Assembly (NCBI GenBank): GCA_008704415.1
Contig: VXIS01000358.1
Location: 1-45,963, forward strand
Origin: Sphaerosporella brunnea
Lineage: Eukaryota; Ascomycota; Pezizomycetes; Pezizales; Pyronemataceae
DNA length: 45,963 bases
Direction: 5' to 3'
The position numbers were made by a program, and so were the translations under genes. Positions within the stretch are counted from its first letter, which is position 1, and every line of letters begins with the position of its first letter. The notes below the pieces were generated by a model that was given only the letters and a program-made list of their open reading frames with translations, was not told where the DNA came from and searched no databases. Positions 22,691-33,468 of this stretch are shown here, one piece after another.

Positions 22691-24349
22691 TTAAGCCTTC
22701 TCCGCCTCCTGCACCTTAACCTTCTTCACCTCAGCCTCAGCGACATCACTCGACTCCACCGCCTTCCTCTTCCCTCCCTCAACCGTCTTCTCGCCCTTCG
22801 CCGTCATCGCTCCGATCGCCAGCGCCTTCTCGGGGAGTGGCCTAAAATACGGTTGACACCTATACCAGGGCACGATTCTTCTAAACTTGTTCCCGTCGAT
22901 CTCGACGACAAACCCCTCTGTTTCCTGGGACTCATCTGCATCTGTGATCTCGCGATCCGGGCCGACCCATTTCCCGTCTGCGTCCACCTCTTCCGGATTG
23001 CGCTCGAGTTCCTCGGCAATGATCTGCTCAACGCGTTTCTGGCATTCCTCATATTCGCGGAGCGGGTCGCCGCCGGGGCCCATATGTCTGGTCGACGCCT
23101 GGCCGACCATGTTCCGCACCTCCTTGTGGCGGGGTAGCAGAGAATGCCACAGCTTGAACAGGTGAGATTTAATAGCGGTAAGATTTGCGTCTTTGAAGAC
23201 CTCGTTAAGTTTCTTTCTGGAGCGTTTGGAAGGTTCTTGTTCGAGGAGTTCCTTTAGCGGGAGGTGGGGAAGGATTTCGTGGCGGATGATGTCGAGATAT
23301 TCCCTTCCGATCTTGTCCATGCGCGGGAAACGTTTGTCCCAGTCCTTTGAGGTCTCAAAGATCGCGGGGTTATAGAGATTGCCTTCGGCGCTCATCACGC
23401 CATCCACTCCTGTCGCTGCTAAACACCGTTCCACGTCTTCGTGCCAGAGGATATTCCCGTTGGCAAACATTACGACTCCCTTGGGAAGGTGGTCTCGGAT
23501 ATATTTGATGTAGCCCCAATCGGCAAGGCCAGTATTGTGCCCCTTCTGGTCTCGTGTCCGTCCATGCACAGTCAACACCTGCGCACCCGCGTCCACCACC
23601 ATCTTCGCATACTCGAGGCTGCGCTCCTTAGTCTCCAGGATCCGGATCTTGGCCGTGACGGGTATCGACAGGTTATCGTGCAGCCGCCGGATCAGCGAAT
23701 GGATCAGTCCCCAGTCCTCCTGTAGAAACGCCCCGTAATGCCCCTTCCGTGCGATGCCCTGTGGGCAGCCGAGGTTTAGATCCACGGCATCGCAATGCGC
23801 CTCCACCTCCTTCGCCGCCCCTAGAAGATCCTCCGGGTCGTTGCTGCAGAATTGTACAAACACGGGTCTGTCGGCAGGGGCGCCGTCAAGGTGTGGCGGC
23901 TGGAAGGACTGTTGCCGGTATACGGAGGTGGTTGCGAAGAGGCGCGAATGGAACATTGGGGTGTAGCAAAGTGTGTTTTCGGGCGAGTGCCGCCGGGAAA
24001 GAAGTCGCCAGGCCTGGAGGAGACGAGGTCAATACAGGGGGCCTTGGAGGAGCAAAAGGAGACGGACCAACTCGCTTTGTTCGACCATCGGCGCTACCAC
24101 TGTCCGTGGTGATCCGATGGCTTCGTAGAATTCGCGGCCTTGGAGTTTGCGCCGCTTCGAGGCTGGCTCGGAGGTGATGCTGGCATTTTGCGGCACGGCT
24201 GCAGCGTCGGAGGCCATCGAACGTACTTTCTGGAACCAAGGAAGGCAGGTTTGCAGCGTGTTGGGCGATGTCGAAAAGAGCGGCGTGGTGACTAGAGTGC
24301 GAGTCAGACGTTGTTCGAGTTGGCGATGGAGGGGAAGAAGAAACGCCAT
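22691..24349 (-). CDS. DUS1: tRNA-dihydrouridine synthase, Dus1 family
   Basis: Two exons, 24349-24068 and 24013-22691, with a 54-nt intron (GTCCGT...CTCCAG) give 534 residues. The splice joins VAPMVEQSEL to AWRLLSRRHS, the standard Dus1 FMN-site sequence. The TIM-barrel core has FVQFCSNDP, then LNLGCPQGIARKGHYGA with catalytic Cys177, then KIRILE, LTVHGRTRDQKG and MFANGNI. The enzyme reduces U16/U17 in tRNA D-loops using FMN and NAD(P)H. The C-terminus is a Lys/Glu-rich tail. The first 44 residues are Arg/Ser/Thr-rich and nearly free of acids, like a mitochondrial presequence; Met45 (codon at 24217) gives a start typical of cytosolic Dus1. Divergent from ARL3. Confidence 0.93.
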
Positions 24350-24545
24350 CGGTCACAAGAAACAAAAAGAGGGACGCGGCTCTGCGTGGATCTGCATGCC
24401 TGGAAGGGAGAAGCCAAGACGCCAACCCCACTGGCGATACCCCACTAGCGACTCTCCCGCGTCCAGAGCTAAAGGAAACCTCATCACTACACGCGGATCT
24501 ACAACTCACCACCGAGAAGGAAATAGAGGAAGAAAAGTCTGCTCG
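24350..24545. promoter_or_regulatory. Bidirectional promoter region DUS1/ARL3
   Basis: Only 196 bp separate the DUS1 ATG (24349, minus) and the ARL3 ATG (24546, plus). Both core promoters and 5' untranslated regions must fit here or overlap the neighbouring first exon. No TATA box is obvious. Confidence 0.6.
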
Positions 24546-25324
24546 ATGTATCACCTGGCGAAAGGTCTCTATCTGTACGCGACCAGCAAGGAGGAATACT
24601 CCGTCCTGTAAGCTCCCTGATCTGCCTCTCTCCAAGCTTCAACAAGCTTGCAGGCAGCTAACACGCGCAGGCTTCTCGGCCTCGACAATGCCGGCAAAAC
24701 CGTACGCATCCCTCCATTCATAGCGCGAACACAAAAAGCTAAACCCCATGCTAGACGCTTCTCGAGAAGATAAAATCACTGTACCTCCCGAATGCGCCCG
24801 CACCGCCCAAAAGCGGCTCCACGATCCCGACGGTCGGCCAGAACGTGTCCATAATCCCTCTCCAAAACCCATCGGTATATCTCAAGCTCTGGGACATCGG
24901 CGGGCAATCGACGCTACGCAAGCTGTGGAAAAGCTACTATTCCTCGGCACACGCCATTGTCTTCGTCATAGACTCGACGGACGTGCCTCGGATCGAGAGC
25001 GAGGTCGTGGCCACGCTAAGAGAGGTGATAGAGAGTGAAGAAACAGAGGGGGTTCCCGTCTTGGTGTTAGCAAATAAGCAGGATCGCGACGAAAGCCTGG
25101 AGATCGCGGAGCTGAAGGAGGTTATCAATCCCGTCGTGGTGCAGTTAGGCGCTCGGGATAGCAGAGTGCTGCCCGTGTCGGCGCTGGAGGGGTGAGTTCC
25201 TTGGACGTAAAATCACGGGCTTTGGGCTGACGTCCGGGATAGAACCGGAGTGGTGGAGGCTGTGGATTGGTTGCGCACACGGATGATGTGGAATAAGGAG
25301 GCGAGACCTCCAACGATGCGGTGA
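24546..25324 (+). CDS. ARL3: ARF-related small GTPase Arl3/ARFRP1
   Basis: Four exons (24546-24607, 24671-24701, 24755-25191, 25243-25324) with introns of 63, 53 and 51 nt give 203 residues. Motifs in order are GLDNAGKT (24-31, P-loop, split by introns on both sides), PTVGQNV (switch I Thr), WDIGGQ (switch II), ANKQD (guanine specificity) and SALEG. The N-terminus MYHLAKGLYLY lacks Gly2, so it is not myristoylated. Yeast Arl3 likewise begins Met-bulky and is acetylated by NatC for Golgi targeting through Sys1. It is expected to act at the trans-Golgi upstream of Arl1 and golgins. The first two exons are very short (62 and 31 nt) and would be missed by simple gene finding. Confidence 0.93.
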
Positions 25325-26386
25325 TAGCGTCAAACTTTCTCTTACCTTGTTTTTAAAAATATTGGGTTGGGGTATTTGGCGTTTTCTTTTTCTTTTTTAT
25401 TTGTATTTTTTTCCGGGGGTTTACCTTGGTTAGAGAGAGAGATAACGATGGATGTGTGATATCGTTAATGCTGATACCAATTTTGTCAATTCCAGATCTG
25501 ATACTTCGGGCTGGCTATTCTTAGAGTATAGTAGCTTGCTATCCATATACGTAATCCAGGGATGGAAGAAACGGAACGGCATCTTTGAAGTCCGTCGTCC
25601 CGCAGCCACCACGCAAGACAACTCAGCGTCCGAGGGGAATTATGTATCCCGGGAGTTAGGTCAGTGTGAGTGAATGGTCGGATTTACCCAGCGGGGAAGT
25701 CGTGCTCACTGCCATACTCGTCTTGCCTGTACGTCTTCATAATGTGTACCTACATACCTAACGATTTCTGATGCTTCGCATCTTATCAACGGGCTCAGGA
25801 TCACCCATGTTTAAATTTCTCGGAGGCATAACGAACGAGGACTGCATCACAGGGAATCACTCACGGGGTGAAGTGATTCCGCGAACGGTGGATTGCGGTC
25901 ACCCTCATATCATACGCATAGACAACAATTCCGGGGCCGTAGATGCAGCTATTCCCTTATCCCCTGCAGTGTCGATAGTGCTAGATAGGACTACACAGGC
26001 TAAAAGGGGAGCTACCGAGATTAGTGCGTGCATGTCATTGGCGCGTTCAACCTCATCGGCGAGTGACCGTAGGTGAGCGACGCCCGCTCAAGTTGCCACC
26101 GCCCCCATCCCACCCCCGTTCAACCATTCGCCCCCGTTCAACCGCCCCTGTTCAACCATTCGCCACGTCTCCCACCCCCGACCGGCTACCCGCCGTAATA
26201 TCCCGCGGCGCTCGTCTTCTGCTGCGTCACCGACCGGTAAGAGCCCGCTGCCTCAGGCTGCTGGCCGAAATTCTCACAGTCCATGACCTCTAATGGGTGC
26301 AGTTTTGATGCTCTCGAACCTTTCCACAGTTAGATGCACGCACGTCACTGAATTGCCCATTTTTGGTGTCGCCACCCACCGCTACT
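25325..26386. other. Intergenic stretch with short tandem repeat
   Basis: 3' flank of ARL3, T-rich at 25340-25415. A 9-bp stem hairpin (GGAATCACT ... AGTGATTCC) lies at about 25853-25880. A degenerate 3-copy repeat of about 17-19 bp based on CCCGTTCAACCATTCGCC spans about 26113-26165. No recognisable gene. Confidence 0.45.
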
Positions 26387-26914
26387 ATGCCACCAGTCTT
26401 GCGGCCGCGAAAGCGCAAGCCAGAAGGTCCACCGGGACCAGAAGGTCCACCGGCGGGAGAGAATAAGACGACGGTTAGTAGAAGAGTGGGAATATGCGAG
26501 TGTGGGCAGCCAATCATTGTTGCCCAAGAAAACATAGCCACTGTGCAGGATAAGGAAAAGAGTACCCAGGCCTGGAAGCAGGTCAAGCGGGCCTTTGGAT
26601 CCGGACCGCAAGCAATCAAAAATATTATAACTACGGATGCTAAGAGAGCGATGAGGCGAGAGCCTGGAAGGCGACAGGAGAGGCAAGGAACGTTGGAGGA
26701 AACGCTGAGAAGGCTCGAAGACAGTGTGTGCAGTGTAGATTTGATAGGCGAAAAGCAGGGGAGAAAGGCAGGGCAAAAACAACAAGGTGGTCTTGTAAAT
26801 ACTGCCAGCTATATTTCTGTCCAGCGTGCTTTTAACGGCAAATCATTTATTTATTTTTTGGTATTTTTTTGTTCCTTTCAAACGGGCGTAGGAAGGCGGG
26901 GCGCATGCTTTTGA
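26387..26914 (+). CDS. Hypothetical basic protein
   Basis: Open frame of 175 codons from the first ATG (26387). The N-terminus is Pro/Arg/Lys-rich (LRPRKRKPEGPPGPEG, a possible NLS), followed by ICECGQPI and a long charged, probably helical part (EETLRRLEDSV). The last ~35 residues read like non-coding sequence (Phe-rich), so the true end may lie earlier via an intron or this may be a fragment. I recognise no family. Codon texture is better than in surrounding sequence, but it could still be a chance frame. Confidence 0.3.
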   Translation: MPPVLRPRKRKPEGPPGPEGPPAGENKTTVSRRVGICECGQPIIVAQENIATVQDKEKSTQAWKQVKRAFGSGPQAIKNIITTDAKRAMRREPGRRQERQGTLEETLRRLEDSVCSVDLIGEKQGRKAGQKQQGGLVNTASYISVQRAFNGKSFIYFLVFFCSFQTGVGRRGACF

Positions 26915-28647
26915 TATCACTCGGAACCCAAAAATAGCAGTGGTTCTTAGTAATACTGCTAGTAGCGCCGTGTAGTCCTATCTAGCACTTTCGACACTGC
27001 AGGGGATAAGTCTCCTGCACGGAATGTGCTTGACTTTCAATAGAAGCTGTGTAATACTCGTACGCAAGTTATGAACAGAGTCAGGACTCGGATTGCGGAA
27101 TTTACACATCCGCTGGTGGAGGAATAGGACCAGCAGAGGACGAGGAACCGAGGTCCCGCTCGAAAATCCGCGATACTGAGGGAGCGCCTCTAGATCGATC
27201 ATTTCAACGCGTGTGGACACGGCTGGGGAGCTCATACACGCAGCTCCACAGCCCAGGCGATAAGTGCGATATATATTTTTTTTTGGAAAAGTAATTCGAT
27301 GGGTTCCTTCGAAGCTCCTCATGGTAGTTGATCTCTTTCAGGCTCGATCTGAAACTCGATAACCTCCGAGTGTCAGATTTACAGAAGCAGATTTCTATGT
27401 GTTGTTGCCTACGGTTTGGAAAGCTGGCGGCATAATGTCAGCAACTGAGACAATCCCTGGGCTCTATTGCGGTCTAACGGAACATCTATTTTGGCCTCCT
27501 ATCGTCACCAAGTAGACCGTTGTTATATTTGCCAACTGCGTTATCATCCCCAAGCCTCCTATGATCCAAAGTCCTGCCGACCTATTTCTCGCAATGAGTA
27601 ATGGACATGAGAGAGGTCTCGTCTTCTCGATAAGATACCCGAGGCTAGTCTCGATACTTTTGGTAGGTTAGTTGACAGGAAGCGGGACAGTATGATGGGA
27701 GGGACAACATGAAGGAAGGAGAAGCAGGAGCACCTGCAGGCGGAGAGGGCATACACACATGGATGGTGGGGGGTACCTTGACTGTATACCACTCTGGAGC
27801 CGGCTCGATGGTGCTATCTTCAGCACACGATGGGCTTCGTCAGCAACCTTCGGCCACTGGAGCCCTCCTTGGTACTCTAGCTCCTCTACCTCAGCATCCC
27901 TAAAAAATCGCTGGGAACAAACACCCACGAAGAGGTCTTCAACAATACCATTACTTGCACAACTCATCGAATGTTTCACTACCTCGCTCAGTGAATCCTG
28001 TTCCTTCACCACTAGCCGCTTCCCGAGTCTCGGATTCAATCCACAGGCTGAGGAGCCACGGTCGTTATTTTGACGGCTTGCTTTAGACAAAACAGCGAAC
28101 CAGCTGTTACAATTACATGCCCATGATCTTTCCCCTCACGTCAAACAACTTGTGGCGAATATCTGCCAATCCTGAAGACCCCAACCCGTCGAATGCAAAC
28201 AAGAAAACAGCAAATAAATCTGAATAGATCCGCCCAACAGAAAAGTAAGGAAATGCGGGCAACGACATTTCCAAAGGGAAGTAATAAACAGCTTCCATCC
28301 AATCAAACACCGCTGTCCCCCATTTCAACCCGCAACGCACTTTTTAAGTCGTGAAAACACTGTGGCAGACCCTCCGCTCACCCCCGCGTATATCCTGTCC
28401 GCCGCCATAATGATATCATCTCATGCGTCAATTGCGGCCATCCTAAGTACCAAGGTAAAACAGAAAAGAAAGAGTAACTAGGAAAAATAACAAAGGGAAA
28501 GACAGGCCCAAAAAAACACAAAAACTGCTGTAACCAAAAGACCCCGGCCATTCGTCTCGAGCATTGGTTTGCCTACAGCCTCCCGAATTAGCCATGCTTA
28601 CAGAGTGAGTGCAGAATGTTGCTTACTTCCAGCCAACCAGTCCGCCA
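26915..28647. other. Gene-poor stretch downstream of the NLR
   Basis: No recognisable family. A minus-strand stretch at 27780-28090 (codons for SLSEVVKHSMSCASNGIVED and EYQGGLQWPKVADEAHR) looks protein-like but has no ATG at its head and no clear splice partner; it may be a relic. The part next to 28648 is likely NLR 3' untranslated sequence. Confidence 0.4.
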
Positions 28648-31600
28648 TCATGGCAGCTCCTGTGCTTCACTCCCTGCCTTCTCGTTTCTCCTTGCTTGAA
28701 ACTCTGCGAAAGCTTTCCGGGACTGGACGGTTTCCGAATGTTGGGCGCCTAAAAGCTTCTCTCGACCAGTTATTCCTCGGAGGTAGAACGATTCGGCCTC
28801 TGTGTCGCGCGCTACGCAAGAGAACAAGTCCGCCATACGGAGAACCACACCCAGGGTTTGGGGATGCTCTTCGCCCAACCGGTGTTCGTATCCAATCAAG
28901 GCTCGACTATACCACTCCAGTGCCTCCTCATACCGGCCTTGGGCGTAAAATACGTTTGCCATGTTGCTGACCGTCGCCAGTGTGCCCGGATGGTCTTTCC
29001 CCAGGGTCTTCTCCTGCCCAGATAATGCTCGATTATACCACTCCAGTGCCTCCTCATATCGCCCTTGGCCGGAAAATACGTTTGCCATGTTGTTGAGTAC
29101 CCCCAGTGTGCCCGGATGGTCTTTCCCCAGGGTCTTCTCCTGCCCAGATAATGCTCGATTATACCACTCCAGTGCCTCCTCATACCGGCCTTGGGCGTAA
29201 AATACGTTTGCCATGCTGCTGACCGTCGCCAGTGTGCCCGGATGGTCTTTCCCCAGGGCCTTCTCCTGCCCAGATAATGCTCGATTATACCACTCCAGTG
29301 CCTCCTCATACCGGCCTTGGGCGTAAAATACGTTTGCCATGCTGCTGACCGTCGCCAGTGTGCCCGGATGGTCTTTCCCCAGGGCCTTCTCCTCCCCAGA
29401 TAATGCTCGATTATGCCACTCCAGTGCCTCCTCATATCGGCCTTGGTTGTGAAATACGGATGCCATGTCGTTGACCGTCGTCAGTGTGCCTGGATGGTCT
29501 TTTCCTAGGGCCTTCTCCTTCCCAGATAATGCTCGATTATGCCACTCCAGTGCCTCGTCATATCGGCATTGGTTGGAAAATACGTTTGCCATGTTGCTGA
29601 CCGTCGTCAGTGTTGCCGGATGGTCTTTCCCCAGGGCCTTCTCCCTCCCAGACAATCCTCGATTATACCACTCCAGTGCCTCCTCATATCGGCCTTGGGC
29701 GGAAAATACGAAGGCCATGTTGTTGACCGTCGTCAGTGTGTCCGGATGGTCTTTCCCCAGGGCCTTCTCCTCCCCAGATAATGCTCGATTATACCACTCC
29801 AGTGCCTCCTCATATCGCCCTTGGCCGGAAAATATGTTTGCCATGTTGTTGAGTACCCCCAGTGTGCCCGGATGGTCTTTCCCCAGGGACTTCTCCCTCC
29901 CAGAAAATGCTCGATTATACCACTCCAGTGCCTCCTCATATCGGCCTTGGTCGGAAAATACGAGGGCCATGTTGTTGACCGTCGTCAGTGTGTCCGGATG
30001 GTCTTTCCCCAGGGCCTTCTCCCTCCCAGATAATGCTCGATTATGCCACTCCAGTGCCTCCTCATATCGGCCTTGATTGTGAAATACGTTCGCCATGTTG
30101 TTGACCGTCGTCAGTGTGTCCGGATGGTCTTTCCCCAGGGCCTTCTCCTCCCCAGATAATGCTCGATTATACCACTCCAGTGCCTCCTCATATCGCCCTT
30201 GGCCGGAAAATACGTTTGCCATGTTGTTGAGTACCCCCAGTGTGCCCGGATGGTCTTTCCCCAGGGACTTCTCCCTCCCAGAAAATGCTCGATTATACCA
30301 CTCCAGTGCCTCCTCATATCGGCCTTGGTCGGAAAATACGAGGGCCATGTTGTTGACCGTCGTCAGTGTGTCCGGATGGTCTTTCCCCAGGGCCTTCTCC
30401 CTCCCAGATAATGCTCGATTATGCCACTCCAGTGCCTCCTCATATCGGCCTTGATTGTGAAATACGTTCGCCATGTTGTTGACCGTCGTCAGTGTGTCCG
30501 GATGGTCTTTCCCCAGGGCCTTCTCCCTCCCAGATAATGCCCGATTATACCACTCCAGTGCCTCCTCATACCGGCCTTGGGCGGAAAATACGAGGGCCAT
30601 GTTGTTGACCGTCGTCAGTGTGTCCGGATGGTCTTCCCCCAGGGCCTTCTCCCTCCCAGATAATGCTCGATTATACCACTCCAGTGCCTCGTCATATCGG
30701 CCTTGGTTGGAAAATACGCGTGCCATGTTGTTGACCGTCGTCAGTGTGTCCGGATGGCCTTTTCCCAGGGCCTTCTCCCTCCCAGATAATGCCCGATTAT
30801 ACCACTCCAGTGCCTCCTCATATCGGCCTTGGGCGGAAAATACGTTTGCCATGTTGCTGACCGTCGTCAGTGTGTCCGGATGGTCTTTCCCCAGGGCCTT
30901 CTCCTTCCCAGATAATGCTCGATTATGCCACTCCAGTGCCTCGCTATACCTGCCCTGGGCGTTGTAAAGCTCCGCAAGCCGAGACTGAAGCACTAGCACG
31001 CCCTCTGACTGGAAGGTATAATTTTCTGCATGTCGCACACTCATCACACTGTGTGCCGCGGTTTCTTCGCATACACTCCAAGTATCAGGAGAGTCGGGGT
31101 TGGAGGGGAACATGTTGCAGCAAAGTTGAACGGCAGTTTTTGCGAATAATCTTCTATCGGATGGATCCACCGAGTCCAGCGACATCTCCGCAACCAAGTC
31201 GTGTATCCAAATGTTGCCTTCCTCCCTTCTGCTGATCAGCCCTGCCACGTGAAGCTGAGATACTGCATCTTCGACGTTCACAAGATTAGTGAAAATTGTC
31301 GCGAGTACTCCGCGCTGTGTAGGATCAATTCTCATCACGTTTGCCGCGGGACGATCCACCTTCTGCTTGAGCGTCCCGGAGGTGGTGGGTGGCGGCTTTT
31401 GTCTTCCCCAGAGTCTGTGGAAAAATGCGCGCCCTCTTTCCCGATGACTCAATGTTTCCCGATCGCCCAATGTTTCCCGATGGCTCAATGTTTCCCGATG
31501 GCTCAATGTTTCTCCGAAATCGATGTTCCCCACCCCCTGTCCCAAAAGCTTCATTGGTATATTGTGATAATCGAGATGTACCAACACTTTCAACAATGTC

Positions 31601-33468
31601 GCCGCCTGTAACTCGAGTTGAGAAATCGCAATGGTAAAAGTGTCGTGGATGTTTGTTTTTGCGGCTCCAAGTCCATTGGGTTCCAATTTCATTGTTTCCA
31701 CTTTTTGCTTCCGTAGGCGATCGAGATAGTGGGAAAACTTCCACCGTCTGTGTGCGACATAAGAAGCACTTTGGCCAAGAGCCAAAGGCAGGCCTCCAAG
31801 TTCGCGGGCGAGCGTTGTGGCCATCTCTCGATCGTCGAGACTCGCCGCCGATGAGTCCTTATCTGCGCTCCGTAGAAGCAATTCCACCGATTCGGTCTCG
31901 TCCATAGGTCCCAACTCGAGAGTACCCGAAGTGCCGAGCTCCTTGGCGGTAAACTCGTCGCGCATTGTGAAGAGGACTGTGCCCGAATCGCCTGCAGGAA
32001 GAAACTGTCGGACATTAGATGTCGAGAATACATTGTCCACCAAGAGGAGCCAGTTCTGAGAGTTTGTCAACCAATTCTTGATAATCTCTAGCAGAGCATC
32101 ACGGTCCTGTGTCAACGATAACAGACTGTTTATCTGCTCAAAGCTAGCCCGAAGGGTCTCTGACGTGGTGGCGTCGACATGAAATACATTGCATTCAGGG
32201 TTCGCTTTCCGATAGCTAGTTGCGTACTGGAGTATGAGCTGAGTTTTTCCTGCTCCCGGCATTCCGTACACCGCAACTCTTTTGGAGTCCAAGACGGAGT
32301 TGCTAATCATCTGCCGCAAAGTTTCCAGTTGTTTCGTCCTTTCAGAAGGTTAATCGAGTCACTGGTACCATGGTGGTGGGATGCGAAGCGCTACCTTCCT
32401 GTAAAATGCGGGCTGAGTAGATCCGGTACTTTGAAGATGCCCGTAGACACCGAATATGCGATGGTGCCACTGTTTTTTGCTGGAAGTATCCATCAGCATC
32501 AGCGGACCTGAGGCACGAACGGTTCACTTTCCTACTCCTTCGAACCCTTCACAGAAATTAGCGGGCTAGTCGCAGTCATGTGTTTGAGAACATACCATAT
32601 CGAGTCATCTTCATATGTTCTGCATGCGCTGCACGGTCGATTGCTTTGGAATGCTTTTCTATCTTCTTCGCAATTTCCATAAAAGGCTGTTCTAATGACT
32701 TCCAGACCGATACAAGCAGTGTCTCTGTAACGCGAAAGTCAACCATCTTATCCAATCCCGACAACCCAGGCGCTTTACTCAGCCTCGACCTCCGGCAAAG
32801 AGTTGTGACTTCAATGCACAACTCAAGAACATCATGGTAGAAACTGCAAGCGAAGTCAGCAGGGTAGCTGTTACTGGATCTAAGAAGAATCCTACGTACC
32901 TAATCAATGTTCCGCGGAGAAGCGGTGTCACACCGCATGCCTCGACATAGCCCTCAAAGCTCTCTAGGCACAGAGAGATATCCTCCGCCAGAGTACATGC
33001 AGTATTGAAGGCTTCGGAAATATCCTTCACAATCTAGGCACAGTTTAGTAAATGGGCCGTGGGTTCATATCGACGTAGAAGCGTACTATCAGAACGAATC
33101 TGATGGAAGCCCAGACCAGGGCAGAGACTGCAGGATCTAGAGCATGTTAAACACCGTCTGTGCAAGCACCCAGAAGACCGAAGTGAAAAGTGCTTACTCG
33201 ACTGTATCGCGGTATCCACAACCCCCGAAAATCTCTCTATCTTAGAGACGACTTGAGGCGTGACCTTGTGGAAAGCGCGATCGAGCGCATTTCTGTTGGC
33301 CTTATTGGTTTCTTGAGCGTCGTTCGCCGTGTTGATCACATCCCACAGGCTGGTGCTTTGCTTCAAGGTGGAAAACTCCGAGTCCGTGAGGCGCTTCTCG
33401 CTGTGGAGCTCTTCGTACCGTGCAAGAGCTTCTGAGTAAACCTCTGACATCGAACTAGCGGCAGCCAT
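28648..33468 (-). CDS. NLR-type receptor: helical N-terminus, NB-ARC, 18 TPRs
   Basis: Six exons (33468-33198, 33136-33087, 33033-32900, 32843-32596, 32479-32395, 32338-28648) give 1,492 residues; introns are 61, 53, 56, 116 and 56 nt. Residues about 1-235 are a helical domain resembling the DUF7708/Goodbye-like N-termini of fungal STAND proteins. The linker has FKVPDLLSPHFTGR. NB-ARC follows: P-loop GMPGAGKT at 288-295, Walker B LLLVDNV near 360, GTVLFTMRD near 382 and GLPLAL at 445-450. A winged-helix-like region contains a small hexapeptide repeat (539-562). Eighteen TPRs of 42 residues occupy 718-1473. Such proteins are ATP-switched sensors in fungal non-self recognition. The start is the first ATG in frame. 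The 116-nt intron 4 is the least certain junction. Confidence 0.88.
28708..30975 (-). repeat. Tandem array of 18 x 126-bp TPR units
   Basis: Eighteen contiguous units of exactly 126 bp (42 codons). Unit type: GRYEEALEWYNRALSGREKA followed by LGKDHPDTLTTVNNM and a variable ANVFSNQ-like lead. Units 2-16 are nearly identical; the last two diverge. Units 5-7 (30094-30471) and 8-10 (29716-30093) form a 378-bp duplication that differs, as far as I compared it, by one base (ACG versus ATG context at about 30210 and 29832, changing Val to Ile). Differences among units cluster at a few positions: residues 2, 5 and 6 of the lead, Tyr/His in EWY/EWH, the residue after LSG, and Asp/Gly after DHP. Confidence 0.95.
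31441..31512 (-). repeat. 4 x 18-bp minisatellite inside the NLR
   Basis: Four units of 18 bp encode ETLSHR, ETLSHR, ETLGDR, ETLSHR between the NB-ARC and TPR parts of the NLR. The array is in frame, so unit gain or loss adds or removes six residues without breaking the gene. Confidence 0.9.

Noticed and set aside
28896..30967. Long open frames on the plus strand and in a second minus frame across the TPR array
   Set aside because: They are shadows: 126-bp units in tandem keep other frames open repeatedly. Their peptides simply repeat every 42 residues and match no family.
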